NCBI RefSeq assembly: GCF_965249985.1
Contig: NZ_OZ252280.1
Reading direction: 5' to 3' (one strand)
DNA length: 64,000 nt
Origin: Algiphilus sp022763315
Lineage (GTDB): Bacteria > Pseudomonadota > Gammaproteobacteria > Nevskiales > Nevskiaceae
Under the pieces are notes generated by a model. It saw only the letters and a list, made by a program, of their open reading frames with translations, was not told the origin of the DNA and made no database searches. Shown in pieces: positions 24,771 through 34,212 of this stretch; within the stretch, counting starts at the first letter, position 1, and every line of letters starts with the position of its first letter. Made by a program: the position numbers and the translations under genes.

Positions 24771-25901
24771 GTGACCTCGGCACCACGCAATCTGTTTGGA
24801 CACAATCGCGAAGGCTTGCGCGACGTGATGCGCGAGATGGGCGAAAAGCCCTTCCGCGCCGATCAGATCATGCAGTGGATCTATCGTCATGGCGTCAGCG
24901 ATTTTGGCGCCATGACGAATATCGCAAGGCCCTTCCGCGAGAAGCTAGCCGAGACCTGCACGGTGTCGGCTCCGGAAGTGCTGGAGCAGCAGGAATCCCG
25001 CGACGGCACCCGCAAGTGGGTGCTGCGCGTGGGTGACGATGCCCTCGGGCAGGCGGTGGAGACCGTCTTCATCCCGGAAGGGCAACGCGGCGAAGCCCGC
25101 TATCGCGGCACGCTCTGCATCAGCAGCCAGGTCGGCTGCGCGATGGACTGCAGTTTCTGTTCCACCGGCAAGCAGGGGCTATCGCGCAATCTGACCGCGG
25201 CCGAAATCGTCGCGCAGCTCTGGTTTGCGGCCCACGCGCTTGGCGGCAATGGCGATCTGCACAACCAGCGCGCCATCACCAATGTCGTCTTCATGGGCAT
25301 GGGCGAGCCGCTGGCCAACTACAGCGCCGTGCTTACCGCGATCCGCGTCTTTCTCGACGACTTCGGATTCGGCCTGTCGAAGCGCCGCGTGACGGTGTCC
25401 ACCTCGGGGCTGGTGCCGTTCATGGATCGCCTGCGCAGCGATTGCGACACGGCGCTGGCGGTGAGTCTGCACGCCGCCGACGATGCACTGCGCAACGAGC
25501 TGGTGCCGATCAATCGCAAGTACCCGCTCAAGGAGTTGATGGACGCCTGCCGGCGCTACACCCGCGACCGCGGCCACAAGATGCACATCGTCTACGAGTA
25601 CGTGATGCTCGACGGCGTCAATGATTCCGACGCCAATGCGCGCGATCTCATCCGGCTGCTCGGCGATATGCCGGCCAAGGTGAACCTGATTCCCTTCAAC
25701 CCCTTCCCCGGCACGAGCTACACCCGCTCGCCGGAAGCGCGTGTCGATCATTTCGCCAATCTGCTGCGCCGCCGTGGCCTCATCACCACCGTCCGGCGCA
25801 CGCGCGGAGATGACATTGATGCCGCCTGCGGCCAGCTGGTGGGCCGGGTCAACAGCCGGCAGCGCAACCGCCTCGGTGGCGTGCCTGTCGTGAGCGCATG
25901 A
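24771..25901 (+). CDS. rlmN: Dual-specificity 23S rRNA/tRNA (adenine-C2) methyltransferase RlmN
   Basis: This 376-residue radical SAM enzyme methylates A2503 of 23S rRNA and A37 of some tRNAs. Cys123, Cys127 and Cys130 (GCAMDCSFC) bind the cluster, and Cys353 (AACGQL) is the methyl-transfer cysteine near the C-terminus. GTG start, 6 bases after ndk, and a 4-base overlap with the next gene. Confidence 0.97.
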   Translation: MTSAPRNLFGHNREGLRDVMREMGEKPFRADQIMQWIYRHGVSDFGAMTNIARPFREKLAETCTVSAPEVLEQQESRDGTRKWVLRVGDDALGQAVETVFIPEGQRGEARYRGTLCISSQVGCAMDCSFCSTGKQGLSRNLTAAEIVAQLWFAAHALGGNGDLHNQRAITNVVFMGMGEPLANYSAVLTAIRVFLDDFGFGLSKRRVTVSTSGLVPFMDRLRSDCDTALAVSLHAADDALRNELVPINRKYPLKELMDACRRYTRDRGHKMHIVYEYVMLDGVNDSDANARDLIRLLGDMPAKVNLIPFNPFPGTSYTRSPEARVDHFANLLRRRGLITTVRRTRGDDIDAACGQLVGRVNSRQRNRLGGVPVVSA

Positions 25902-26689
25902 GGGCCAAGCCCGCCGCCTCCATCGTGACCGCGGTTCGTATCACCGCACTGCTGGCGGCTGTTCTACTGTCGGCCTGCGTGAGCACCGGTGGCCAGCCGG
26001 CCATGGATCACCGCGAAGCCGCGCGCGCCAACACCGAGCTGGGCGCGGGCTATATCCGCCGGGGGCTTGACGAGGCGGCACGCGACAAGCTGGAACGCGC
26101 CCTGGAGCAGGATCCGCGCTACGCTCCGGCGCACGCAACCTACGCCCTGCTGATGGCGCGTATGGGCGAAGACGCTTCAGCCGACAGCCACTTTCGGGAT
26201 GCGCTCAAGCTGGCGCCGGAGGACCCGGATATCCGTAACAACTACGGTGCCTTTCTGTGCGCGCGCGGCCGGGTGGACGCCGCCGTGGAGCAGTTCCAGC
26301 GCGCCGCCGAAGTGCCGGGTTACGTCGGTCGCGTCACGGCGCTGAACAATGCTGGTCTCTGTCTGCGCGACCGCGCGCCACAGCAGGCGGAAACCTTTCT
26401 GCGGCGCGCCTTGTCGCTAAACGCGCAAAATCCCACCACGCTGGAACAGCTGGCTTGGGTGCGTTATCGGCAGGGGGAGTACCTTAGCGCGCGCGCCTTC
26501 CTGGAGCGCTACCAGCGGGTCGAAGATCCTTCTGCCGAGGCGCTCTGGCTCGCCGCGCAGGTCGAAGAGGCCTTGGGCGCAAGCGATGCTGCGGCGCGGT
26601 ATCGCCAGCAGCTTGCGGCACAATATCCGGACTTCGATCCGCGGCGGCTGGAGGCCGTGCGGGCGCAGCCAAACGACAGCAGGCCATGA
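25898..26689 (+). CDS. pilF: Type IV pilus biogenesis/stability lipoprotein PilF (PilW)
   Basis: The 263-residue lipoprotein has a lipobox ending at Cys27 (LLSAC) and about six TPR-type repeats over residues 45-250 (ARANTELGAGYIRRG and following). The PilF/PilW pilotin inserts the PilQ secretin in the outer membrane. Its overlap with rlmN and rodZ by 4 bases each is the normal gammaproteobacterial arrangement. It complements the pilin gene at 39291. Confidence 0.92.
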   Translation: MRAKPAASIVTAVRITALLAAVLLSACVSTGGQPAMDHREAARANTELGAGYIRRGLDEAARDKLERALEQDPRYAPAHATYALLMARMGEDASADSHFRDALKLAPEDPDIRNNYGAFLCARGRVDAAVEQFQRAAEVPGYVGRVTALNNAGLCLRDRAPQQAETFLRRALSLNAQNPTTLEQLAWVRYRQGEYLSARAFLERYQRVEDPSAEALWLAAQVEEALGASDAAARYRQQLAAQYPDFDPRRLEAVRAQPNDSRP

Positions 26690-27612
26690 ACGACACCGAC
26701 CGCGACACCCCTCGACCCAATGCGGTGGATGCTGGCAGCGACGCCACTACGCCACCGCCAGCAGGCCCGGTAGCCTCCCCCGGCGAGATGCTGCGTGAAG
26801 CCCGTGAAGCGCGCGGACGCTCGACCCAGGATCTGGCGGAGTCGGCCAAGTTGTCCCAGGCGACCATCGTGGCGCTGGAGGCGGATGACTTCGAGCTGCT
26901 CAAAGAGCCGGTCTATGTGCGTGGCTACTATCGCAAGTGCGCGCTCATGCTGGAAGCCGACGTGGACGCCATCGTGGCCGCCTATGAGCGCAAGGCGCGC
27001 CCTGCCGCTCCGGCCTTGCCCGACAAGATTCCAGTGGTTGCCGGAGGCGGCGCGCCGCTCGGTCGCAAGCTGTTGCGGTTGTTGCTGATTCTCTTGCTGC
27101 TTGCGGGCATCGGGGCGGTGGTCATGTGGCTGCTGCAGACCCCCCTTGACGAACCGCTGAGCCAGCCGAGCAGCAGCCAGCTTTTCCGCCCGGGCGCGGA
27201 CGCCGAGCCCCGTACACCGGCCCCCGCGGATCGTGCGGCGCCGCAGGCTGCGACCACCCAAGAGCGCGAGACGGAGGCGGCGACGGATCCCGATGCGCCC
27301 GAGGATGCCGCACCCATACCCTCTGAGACCGAGACGGCGGCGCCCACGAGTGATACCGAAGCCGCGCAGACCGCAGTGCTGACGCTGCGCTTCGAAGAGG
27401 ATTCCTGGCTGCGCATTCGCAACGGCGAGGGCCGCACCGTGACCAATCGTCTCGCCGAAGCCGGTGAGCGCGCCCGCATTGCGGATGAACCGCCTCCGCT
27501 GGAACTCTTCGTGGGCTACGCGCCCGGCACCGAAGCGCGCTGGCGTGGGGAGGCGGTGAATTTCGCCAGCGCAACGCGATCCAACAATACCGCCTTAGTG
27601 ACACTCGAATAG
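26686..27612 (+). CDS. rodZ: Cytoskeletal/cell-shape protein RodZ
   Basis: The 308-residue protein has an N-terminal helix-turn-helix (residues of about 27-90, with LREAREARGRSTQDLAESAK and LLKEPVYVRGYYRK), a single membrane helix near 125-147 and an Ala/Pro/Glu-rich periplasmic linker. A C-terminal DUF4115 domain (LTLRFEEDSWLRIR) ends it. RodZ links MreB to the membrane. Followed by a 70-base gap and ispG. Confidence 0.93.
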   Translation: MNDTDRDTPRPNAVDAGSDATTPPPAGPVASPGEMLREAREARGRSTQDLAESAKLSQATIVALEADDFELLKEPVYVRGYYRKCALMLEADVDAIVAAYERKARPAAPALPDKIPVVAGGGAPLGRKLLRLLLILLLLAGIGAVVMWLLQTPLDEPLSQPSSSQLFRPGADAEPRTPAPADRAAPQAATTQERETEAATDPDAPEDAAPIPSETETAAPTSDTEAAQTAVLTLRFEEDSWLRIRNGEGRTVTNRLAEAGERARIADEPPPLELFVGYAPGTEARWRGEAVNFASATRSNNTALVTLE

Positions 27613-27682
27613 CCCAATCGCGATCGCCCCTGGGCGGCTGGAGCGCCCGGCCGTCGGCAGGGCCATCGCTGCGAGGTTTTCC

Positions 27683-28813
27683 ATGCGTTCCCTCCACCAG
27701 ATCCAACGACGCAAGAGCCGCCAGATCCGCGTCGGTCGCGTGAGCGTGGGCGGCGACGCCCCGGTGTCGGTGCAGACCATGACCAGCACCGACACCGAGG
27801 ATGTCGATGCCACCGTGGCGCAGATCCGCGACTGCATGAAGGCGGGTGCGGATATTGTTCGCGTCTCGGTGCCGACGCTGGCCGCCGCCAAGGCCTTCCG
27901 CGAGATCAAGAAGCAGGTCGGCTACACCCCGCTGGTCGCCGATATCCACTTCAACTACAAGTGCGGCATCGCCGCCGCCGAGGCCGGCGCGGACTGTCTG
28001 CGCATCAACCCCGGCAACATCGGCGGTGAGAAGAAGATCGCTGAAGTGGTCAGTTGCGCGCGCGCGCACCGCATCCCCATTCGGGTGGGCGTCAATGCCG
28101 GTTCGCTGGAGCGCGATCTGCAGGAGAAGTACGGCGAGCCCAATTCGGATGCGCTGGTGGAATCCGCCATGCGCCATATCGACATCCTGGACCGCTTCGA
28201 TTTCCCGGACTTCAAGATCAGCCTGAAGGCCTCCGATGTCTTCATGACGGTGGAGGCCTATCGCAAGCTGGCCGCGCGCATCGAGCAGCCGTTGCATCTG
28301 GGCATCACCGAGGCGGGTGGCCTGCGCGCCGGCAGCGTCAAGTCGGCTATCGGCCTTGGCATGCTGCTGGCGGACGGCATCGGCGACACGCTGCGCGTAT
28401 CGCTCGCCGCGGACCCGGTGGAAGAGGTCAAGGTCGGTTGGGACATTCTCAAGGCGCTGCATCTGCGCACGCGCGGCATCAACCTGATTGCCTGTCCCAG
28501 CTGCTCGCGTCAGAACTTCAATGTCATCAAGACGGTGGCGGAACTGGAGAAGCGCTTCGAGGACATCGACGAGGCGATGGACGTCGCCGTCATCGGCTGC
28601 GTCGTCAACGGCCCCGGTGAGGCGCGCGAAGCGACGCTGGGGGTTGCTGGCGGTTACCCCAACTCGGTCTACGTGGACGGGGAAATCAAGCACAAGTCGC
28701 ACAACGCGGAGCTGGTGGACACGCTGGAAGGACTGGTGCGCGCGCGCCTCAAGAACAAGCAGCCCGCAGCGGATGCACAGGACGGCGAAGATGCCGACGG
28801 GCAGGGCGCATGA
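27683..28813 (+). CDS. ispG: 4-hydroxy-3-methylbut-2-en-1-yl diphosphate synthase IspG
   Basis: The 376-residue 4Fe-4S enzyme of the non-mevalonate isoprenoid pathway. VSVGGDAPVSVQTMTSTDT near the N-terminus, GLRAGSVKSAIGLG in the middle, and CPSCSRQNF with a later VIGCVVNGPGEA at the cluster-binding C-terminal domain are all intact. Its stop overlaps the hisS start by 4 bases. Confidence 0.98.
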   Translation: MRSLHQIQRRKSRQIRVGRVSVGGDAPVSVQTMTSTDTEDVDATVAQIRDCMKAGADIVRVSVPTLAAAKAFREIKKQVGYTPLVADIHFNYKCGIAAAEAGADCLRINPGNIGGEKKIAEVVSCARAHRIPIRVGVNAGSLERDLQEKYGEPNSDALVESAMRHIDILDRFDFPDFKISLKASDVFMTVEAYRKLAARIEQPLHLGITEAGGLRAGSVKSAIGLGMLLADGIGDTLRVSLAADPVEEVKVGWDILKALHLRTRGINLIACPSCSRQNFNVIKTVAELEKRFEDIDEAMDVAVIGCVVNGPGEAREATLGVAGGYPNSVYVDGEIKHKSHNAELVDTLEGLVRARLKNKQPAADAQDGEDADGQGA

Positions 28814-30087
28814 AGCTGCAATCGCTGCGCGGCTTCCGCGACATTCTTCCCGCAGAGGCGGCGCGCTGGCGTCGAATCGAGGAGGCGGCACGGGCAGTGA
28901 CCGATGCCTTCGGCTATGCCGAAATCCATCTCCCGATTCTGGAAGCGACCGAACTGTTCAAGCGCTCGGTGGGCGAGGCCACCGATATCGTCGAGAAGGA
29001 GATGTTCTCCTTTCTGGACCGCGACAAGACCGCCATGAGCCTGCGCCCGGAAGGCACCGCCAGCTGCGTCCGGGCAGGTATCGAGAACGGACTGCTGCAC
29101 AACCAGCAGCAGCGTTTCTGGTACGCCGGGCCGATGTTCCGGCACGAGCGTCCGCAGGCGGGGCGGTACCGTCAGTTCCATCAGATCGGTGTGGAAGCCT
29201 TCGGCATGGCGGGGCCTGCCTGCGACATCGAGGTCATCGCGCTGTCGGCGGCGCTGTGGTCGGCGCTTGGGCTCGAAGGGCTGACGCTGGAGCTGAATTC
29301 GCTGGGCAGCCCGGAATGCCGCGCCGGATACCGCACCGAGTTGCAGGCCTATCTGCGCAAGCATTTCGATGCGCTGGATCCGGACGCCCAGGCGCGGGTG
29401 GAAAGCAATCCCTTACGCGTGCTGGACAGCAAGCACCCCGAGACGCGTGCGGTGGTGGCCGATGCGCCCTCAATGAACGCGGCGCTGGATGACGACTCGC
29501 GCGCGCACTTCGCCGCCGTATGCGAAGGTTTGGACGCCCTCGGCATCCGCTGGGTACACAACACCAACCTGGTGCGCGGTCTCGACTACTACACCCATAC
29601 CGTCTTCGAGTGGACGACGGACCAGTTGGGTGCGCAGGGTACGGTGTGCGCCGGCGGGCGTTTCGACGGTCTGGTCGCCCAGCTCGGCGGCGGGGAGGTC
29701 CCCGCGGTGGGCTTTGCGCTGGGCATCGAGCGGTTGGCGCTACTGCTCGGCGACGCGCAGGATCTTGGCGACCATGGCCCGCAGGTCTATGTGTGCTGGA
29801 CCGGCAGCGAATGCATGACCGCGGCGCAGCGCGTCGGTGCAGCGCTGCGCAGCCGGCGCGTCCGAACGGTGGTCAATGCCGGTGACGGCGGCTTCAAGGC
29901 CCAGTTCAAGCGCGCCGATCGCAGCGGCGCGCAATGGGCTGTTATTGTCGGACCGGATGAACTCGCCGCGGGACGCGTTCAGATAAAATCCCTGCGCGAT
30001 CGCGACGCACAGCAGCAGACATTCCCCATCGACGAAGCTCCCGAGTACCTGATGCAGCAACTGGGTATCGGTGGCTTGTCGCAATAG
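28810..30087 (+). CDS. hisS: Histidyl-tRNA synthetase
   Basis: The 425-residue class II synthetase has RGFRDILP (motif near residue 8), the motif 2 loop FRHERPQAGRYRQFHQ, the histidine loops LVRGLDYYTHTVFE, and the motif 3 segment GFALGIERLAL. Full length, coupled to ispG by a 4-base overlap, and 14 bases from yfgM. Confidence 0.98.
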   Translation: MKLQSLRGFRDILPAEAARWRRIEEAARAVTDAFGYAEIHLPILEATELFKRSVGEATDIVEKEMFSFLDRDKTAMSLRPEGTASCVRAGIENGLLHNQQQRFWYAGPMFRHERPQAGRYRQFHQIGVEAFGMAGPACDIEVIALSAALWSALGLEGLTLELNSLGSPECRAGYRTELQAYLRKHFDALDPDAQARVESNPLRVLDSKHPETRAVVADAPSMNAALDDDSRAHFAAVCEGLDALGIRWVHNTNLVRGLDYYTHTVFEWTTDQLGAQGTVCAGGRFDGLVAQLGGGEVPAVGFALGIERLALLLGDAQDLGDHGPQVYVCWTGSECMTAAQRVGAALRSRRVRTVVNAGDGGFKAQFKRADRSGAQWAVIVGPDELAAGRVQIKSLRDRDAQQQTFPIDEAPEYLMQQLGIGGLSQ

Positions 30088-30101
30088 ATGGAGCGCCACA
30101 C

Positions 30102-30737
30102 GTGGCCTACGACGAAGACGAACAACAAGCACGCTTCCAGCAATGGTGGCAGGAAAACTGGAAGGCGCTGGCGGCCGGGTTGGTCATTGGCATCGGTGGC
30201 ATTTTCGGTTGGAACGCCTGGCAGTCGCACCAGGAACAGCAGGCAGAAGTGGCCAGCACCCTGTTCAGCGAAATGAGCGCGGCCGTCGATGCCGGTCAGT
30301 TGCAAAAGGCCACCGAACTGCATCAGGGCCTGATCGACGCCCACGGCGGCTCGCCCTACGCCGTGGCGGCCTCCATGCGGCTGGCGGCTGCGCGGGCCAG
30401 CGGTGGAGAATTCGAGGCTGCGGCTGCACTGTTGCGCTGGAGCAAGGAGCATGCCGACGATAGCGCGCTGAGTCAGCTCGCACAGCTGCGTCTGGCGCGG
30501 GTGTTGTGGGCGCAAGGCGACGCCGAGGCGGCCCTCGAGCTGCTGGATCAGGAGCTTGGTCCCTACACTTCGGCCGCGGCGGAGTTGCGCGGTGACATTC
30601 TGGTGGCCCAAGACAAGCGCGCCGAAGCACGCAGCGCTTACGCGCAGGCATTGGCGAGCGCGCCGCGCGAAGCGCGCGAGCTGCTACAGCAGAAGCTCGA
30701 TGATCTGGCCGACGCGGCCGAGGCCCAGGACGCATGA
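30102..30737 (+). CDS. yfgM: YfgM-like tetratricopeptide protein (SecYEG ancillary)
   Basis: This 211-residue protein starts with GTG (AYDEDEQQARFQQWWQENWKAL), followed by one membrane helix (residues of about 25-43) and a periplasmic TPR-like helical region. YfgM sits at the SecYEG translocon with PpiD and aids periplasmic protein folding. Its position between hisS and bamB is standard. The stop overlaps the bamB start. Confidence 0.9.
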   Translation: MAYDEDEQQARFQQWWQENWKALAAGLVIGIGGIFGWNAWQSHQEQQAEVASTLFSEMSAAVDAGQLQKATELHQGLIDAHGGSPYAVAASMRLAAARASGGEFEAAAALLRWSKEHADDSALSQLAQLRLARVLWAQGDAEAALELLDQELGPYTSAAAELRGDILVAQDKRAEARSAYAQALASAPREARELLQQKLDDLADAAEAQDA

Positions 30738-31912
30738 TGTCAGCCCCCTTGGCGTCAACCTCGCGCTACCACCTCCCGCTGGCGATGCTGGCCAGCGCTC
30801 TGGTGCTCTCAGCCTGCGGCGGCACTTCGGTACGCCAGCCGGCGGTGCTGGAACGTATTGAACAGCCTGAAGTCACCGTGGAGCGCGACTGGCGCAGCGG
30901 CCGCGGACCGGCAACCAACGGCTACAAGCTCGGCCTGACCGCCACCCTGCACCGGGACGCGCTGTTCACCGCCGACGCAGATGGTCGCGTCTACGCACTG
31001 AATCGCGAAAATGGCGATGTGATCTGGCGCGCAGATACGGACCTCGCCCTGTCGGGCGGGCCGACGGTAGAAGGCGATCAGGTGCTGGTAGGCAGCCGCG
31101 ACGCCGAGCTGGTGGCTTTGTCACGCGCCGATGGCAGCGAATTGTGGCGTACCACGGTCAGCAGCGAAGTCGTTGCGCCACCGGCCAGCAATGGCGAAAC
31201 CGTGATCGTGCGCACCGTGGACGGCCGCGTCGCTGCGCTGTCCGCGGGCGACGGCAGCCAGCTCTGGGCCACCAAACGAACCGTACCGCCGCTGACGCTG
31301 CGCGGACTGTCTGCGCCCGTGATCGTCGGCCGCATCGTCATCAGCGGTCTGGAAACCGGACGCCTGGTCGCGCAACGGCTGGACGACGGTGAGCCCGTAT
31401 GGACGCAGGCAGTATCGGTCCCGAGTGGCCGTTCCGAGCTCGAACGGATTGCCGATATCGATGCGCCGCTGCTGGTCGAGGGCAGCACGCTCTACGCCAT
31501 GTCCTACGGCGGTGATGTGGCCGCGCTGGATGTCTATTCCGGCGATGTGCGCTGGCGCCGCGCCATCCGGACCTATAGCGGTGGCGCCGTGTCCGAGGAT
31601 GGCGAGCGACTCTACGTCACTGACGAGGAAGGGTCGGTGTGGGCGCTGGAGACGAGCAACGGCGCCGCGGCGTGGAAATCGGAAGCCTTGAGCTGGCGGC
31701 GTCTGAGCGCGCCGGCGGTGCACCAGGGATTCGTCGCGGTGGCGGATTTCGAAGGCTATGTGCATTATCTGTCGCCCGAGAACGGCCGTATCGTCGGGCG
31801 CGAACGCCCGTTGGGTGACCGGGTGGATGTCATGCCGCTGGTTGCGGACAGCCATCTGTTCCTCGCCGATGTCGAGGGACGCGTGGTCGCACTGCGCGCG
31901 AAGGCGGAGTAG
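30734..31912 (+). CDS. bamB: Outer-membrane assembly lipoprotein BamB
   Basis: The 392-residue lipoprotein has a lipobox at Cys28 (LVLSACGG) and an eight-bladed beta-propeller made of repeats such as VYALNRENGDVIWRADTD and VAALDVYSGDVRWRRAI. It is part of the BAM complex that inserts outer-membrane beta-barrels such as the porin at 5428. The start overlaps the yfgM stop by 4 bases, and der follows after 6. Confidence 0.95.
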   Translation: MMSAPLASTSRYHLPLAMLASALVLSACGGTSVRQPAVLERIEQPEVTVERDWRSGRGPATNGYKLGLTATLHRDALFTADADGRVYALNRENGDVIWRADTDLALSGGPTVEGDQVLVGSRDAELVALSRADGSELWRTTVSSEVVAPPASNGETVIVRTVDGRVAALSAGDGSQLWATKRTVPPLTLRGLSAPVIVGRIVISGLETGRLVAQRLDDGEPVWTQAVSVPSGRSELERIADIDAPLLVEGSTLYAMSYGGDVAALDVYSGDVRWRRAIRTYSGGAVSEDGERLYVTDEEGSVWALETSNGAAAWKSEALSWRRLSAPAVHQGFVAVADFEGYVHYLSPENGRIVGRERPLGDRVDVMPLVADSHLFLADVEGRVVALRAKAE

Positions 31913-31918
31913 CCCACG

Positions 31919-33325
31919 GTGCGTACCCGTGCCGGACTCCCCACGCTGGCACTGGTCGGCCGCCCGAACGTTGGCAAATCCACGCTGTTCAATCGGCTGA
32001 CCGGGACGCGGAACGCACTGGTGGCGGACTACGCCGGGCTGACGCGCGACCGCCAGTACGGCGTTGCGGCGCATGCGGACTGGCGCTTCATCGTGGTGGA
32101 TACCGGCGGCCTGATGCCGGATGACAGCGATCCGCTGGCCGCACTGGCCGAATCGCAGGCGCGCATCGCCATCGACGAAGCGGACCGGGTGCTGCTGCTG
32201 CTCGACGCCCGCAGCGGCATTACCGCAGATGACCGCGCCATCGCCGATTTCCTGCGGCGCGAGGGCAAGCCGGTCATTCCGGTGGTGAACAAGCTTGATG
32301 GCGTGAGCGAGACGGCCGCCTGGGAATTCCATGAGCTGGGGCTGGGCGAGCCGCTCAAGATTTCCTCCGAGCACGGCCACGGCGTTTCTCGCATGTTGAT
32401 GGAAGCCCTCGATGGTCTCCCCGAGGCGGCGGAGCTGGATCAGCTTGACGAGGACGACGGCAGGATCCGCGTGGCCATTGTGGGACGGCCGAATGTGGGC
32501 AAGTCGACGTTGGTCAACAAACTGATTGGCGAACCTCGATTGCTGGCCGCGGATATGCCCGGCACCACCCGCGACGCCATCGAAGTGGATTTCGAGCACG
32601 AGGGAACGGAGTACACCTTCATCGATACCGCGGGCGTCCGCCGGCGGGCGCGCGTGCGCGAGGCGATCGAGAAGTTCTCGATCATCAAGACGCTGCAGGC
32701 CATCGACAGCGCCCACGTCGTCATCATGATGGTGGACGCCCACGGCGATATCGGCGAGCAGGATGCCAAGCTGATGGGGCTGATCGCGGAGCGCGGACGC
32801 GGCATGGTGCTGGCCATCAACAAATGGGACGCCATCGACGAGGAAACGCGCGACCGCGTGCGCAGCGAGACCGGCCGACGATTGCCCTTTACCGATTTTG
32901 TGCCCAGCGTCACCATTTCCGCGGCGCGTGGTAGTGGTCTGAAATCGCTGATGAAGCGGGTGGAAAAGGTGCACGAGAGCGTGACCGCCGATCTGTCCAC
33001 GCCGGAGCTCAATCGCGTGCTGTCAGATGCGGTGGCGCGGCATCAGCCGCCGGCAACCGTGGGGCGGCGCACCAAGCTGCGCTTCGCGCATCAGGGTGGC
33101 AAGAATCCACTGCAGATCGTGGTGCACGGCAACCAGACCGAGCGCCTGCCCGAGTCCTACAAGCGTTATCTGGTCAACTGCTTCCGCTCGCACTTCAATT
33201 TGAGCGGCATTCCCGTGGTGCTCAGCCTGCGGACTGGCGATAACCCCTACAAGGGGCGCAAGAACACGTTGACGCAGCGGCAGATCAAGAAGCGCCGCCG
33301 TCTGATGTCGCACGTCAAGCGCTGA
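31919..33325 (+). CDS. der: Ribosome-assembly GTPase Der (EngA)
   Basis: The 468-residue protein has two GTPase domains, each with the P-loop GRPNVGKST (near residues 14 and 185), DTGG/DTAG and NKxD-type motifs (VNKLD and INKWD), and a C-terminal KH-like domain ending in RKNTLTQRQIKKRRRL. GTG start. It acts in 50S subunit assembly and is essential. A convergent NmrA-like gene follows. Confidence 0.97.
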   Translation: MRTRAGLPTLALVGRPNVGKSTLFNRLTGTRNALVADYAGLTRDRQYGVAAHADWRFIVVDTGGLMPDDSDPLAALAESQARIAIDEADRVLLLLDARSGITADDRAIADFLRREGKPVIPVVNKLDGVSETAAWEFHELGLGEPLKISSEHGHGVSRMLMEALDGLPEAAELDQLDEDDGRIRVAIVGRPNVGKSTLVNKLIGEPRLLAADMPGTTRDAIEVDFEHEGTEYTFIDTAGVRRRARVREAIEKFSIIKTLQAIDSAHVVIMMVDAHGDIGEQDAKLMGLIAERGRGMVLAINKWDAIDEETRDRVRSETGRRLPFTDFVPSVTISAARGSGLKSLMKRVEKVHESVTADLSTPELNRVLSDAVARHQPPATVGRRTKLRFAHQGGKNPLQIVVHGNQTERLPESYKRYLVNCFRSHFNLSGIPVVLSLRTGDNPYKGRKNTLTQRQIKKRRRLMSHVKR

Positions 33326-33348
33326 GCCAGCCGACCGCGTCGCCGTGC

Positions 33349-34212
33349 TCAGGCGAGAAAGTTCTCGCGCGTTTCCTCGAAATAGTCCGCCATGCGGCGC
33401 GGCGGGCGGCCGATCAGTGTTTCGATGTCCTCCGTGACGCGGCCGAAACCGGCTTCCGCCTGGGAGCCGGCCATGTCGACCAGCGCATCGGTCAACCATT
33501 CCGGCAGGCCGGCGGCGAGCAGGCCGTTGCGGTAGACCTCTTCGCTCACCTCGACGGCCCGTACCGGCTTGTGCAGTGCCTGTGACAGCGCCTGGGCGAC
33601 GCCCGCCGCGGTCAATGCCTCGCTGCCGCTGAGCTCCCAGATACGGCGATCGGGCACGGGCGGGTCGTCCACCAGCAGCGCCGCCGCGCAGGCCGCCACA
33701 TCGCGGGCATCAACATAGGCGACAGGCGCCTGAGCGGAAGCGGTGTAGAAGGCCCCATGGTCGCGCACGGTGGCTTCCATGCCCTGCGCGGTGCTCTGCA
33801 TGAAGCCGTTGGGCCGGAGGATGTTGTGCGCAATGCCGCAATCCGCGAGCGCCTGCTCGGAAGGGGCGTGCCAGCGGGCGAAGCTGTAGCCCTCCCGGTC
33901 CGCGTCCCACACCGATACTTTGACGATCTGGCGGACACCGGCGCGCACAGCGGCGGCAATGGCGTTGCGCTCCAGTTCCGGCAGGCGCGGGCTGGCCGCT
34001 GTCAGCAGGAAGAGGCGGTCGATATCCTCCATGGCGGCGCGAAGGGTCTGCGGTCGTGCAAGGTCGACCTCGACCGCATCCATGTCTTCTTCCAGCGCCG
34101 CCTCGAGCTTCTCGAGCGAGTAGAAGCCGGCGCGGTAGTCCGCATCCCGCGTCTCGAGTTCACGGCATAGATGGCCACCCACGGTACCGCCTGCTCCCAG
34201 AACGAGAATCAT
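33349..34212 (-). CDS. NmrA-like NAD(P)-binding protein (atypical SDR)
   Basis: The 287-residue protein begins with a Rossmann dinucleotide fold (MILVLGAGGTVGGH, GxxGxxG at residues 6-12) and continues with NILRPNGFMQ and VAYVDARDVA, typical of the NmrA/YtfG-like oxidoreductase or redox-sensor group. These lack the classical YxxxK of active SDRs. Its ATG overlaps the xseA stop by 4 bases, so it is co-transcribed with xseA. The partner or substrate is unknown. Confidence 0.8.
   Translation of the reverse strand: MILVLGAGGTVGGHLCRELETRDADYRAGFYSLEKLEAALEEDMDAVEVDLARPQTLRAAMEDIDRLFLLTAASPRLPELERNAIAAAVRAGVRQIVKVSVWDADREGYSFARWHAPSEQALADCGIAHNILRPNGFMQSTAQGMEATVRDHGAFYTASAQAPVAYVDARDVAACAAALLVDDPPVPDRRIWELSGSEALTAAGVAQALSQALHKPVRAVEVSEEVYRNGLLAAGLPEWLTDALVDMAGSQAEAGFGRVTEDIETLIGRPPRRMADYFEETRENFLA

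Noticed and set aside
31121..32974. Antisense frame (617 codons) opposite bamB and der
   Set aside because: Same reasons: composition mirrors codon bias of the genes below it.
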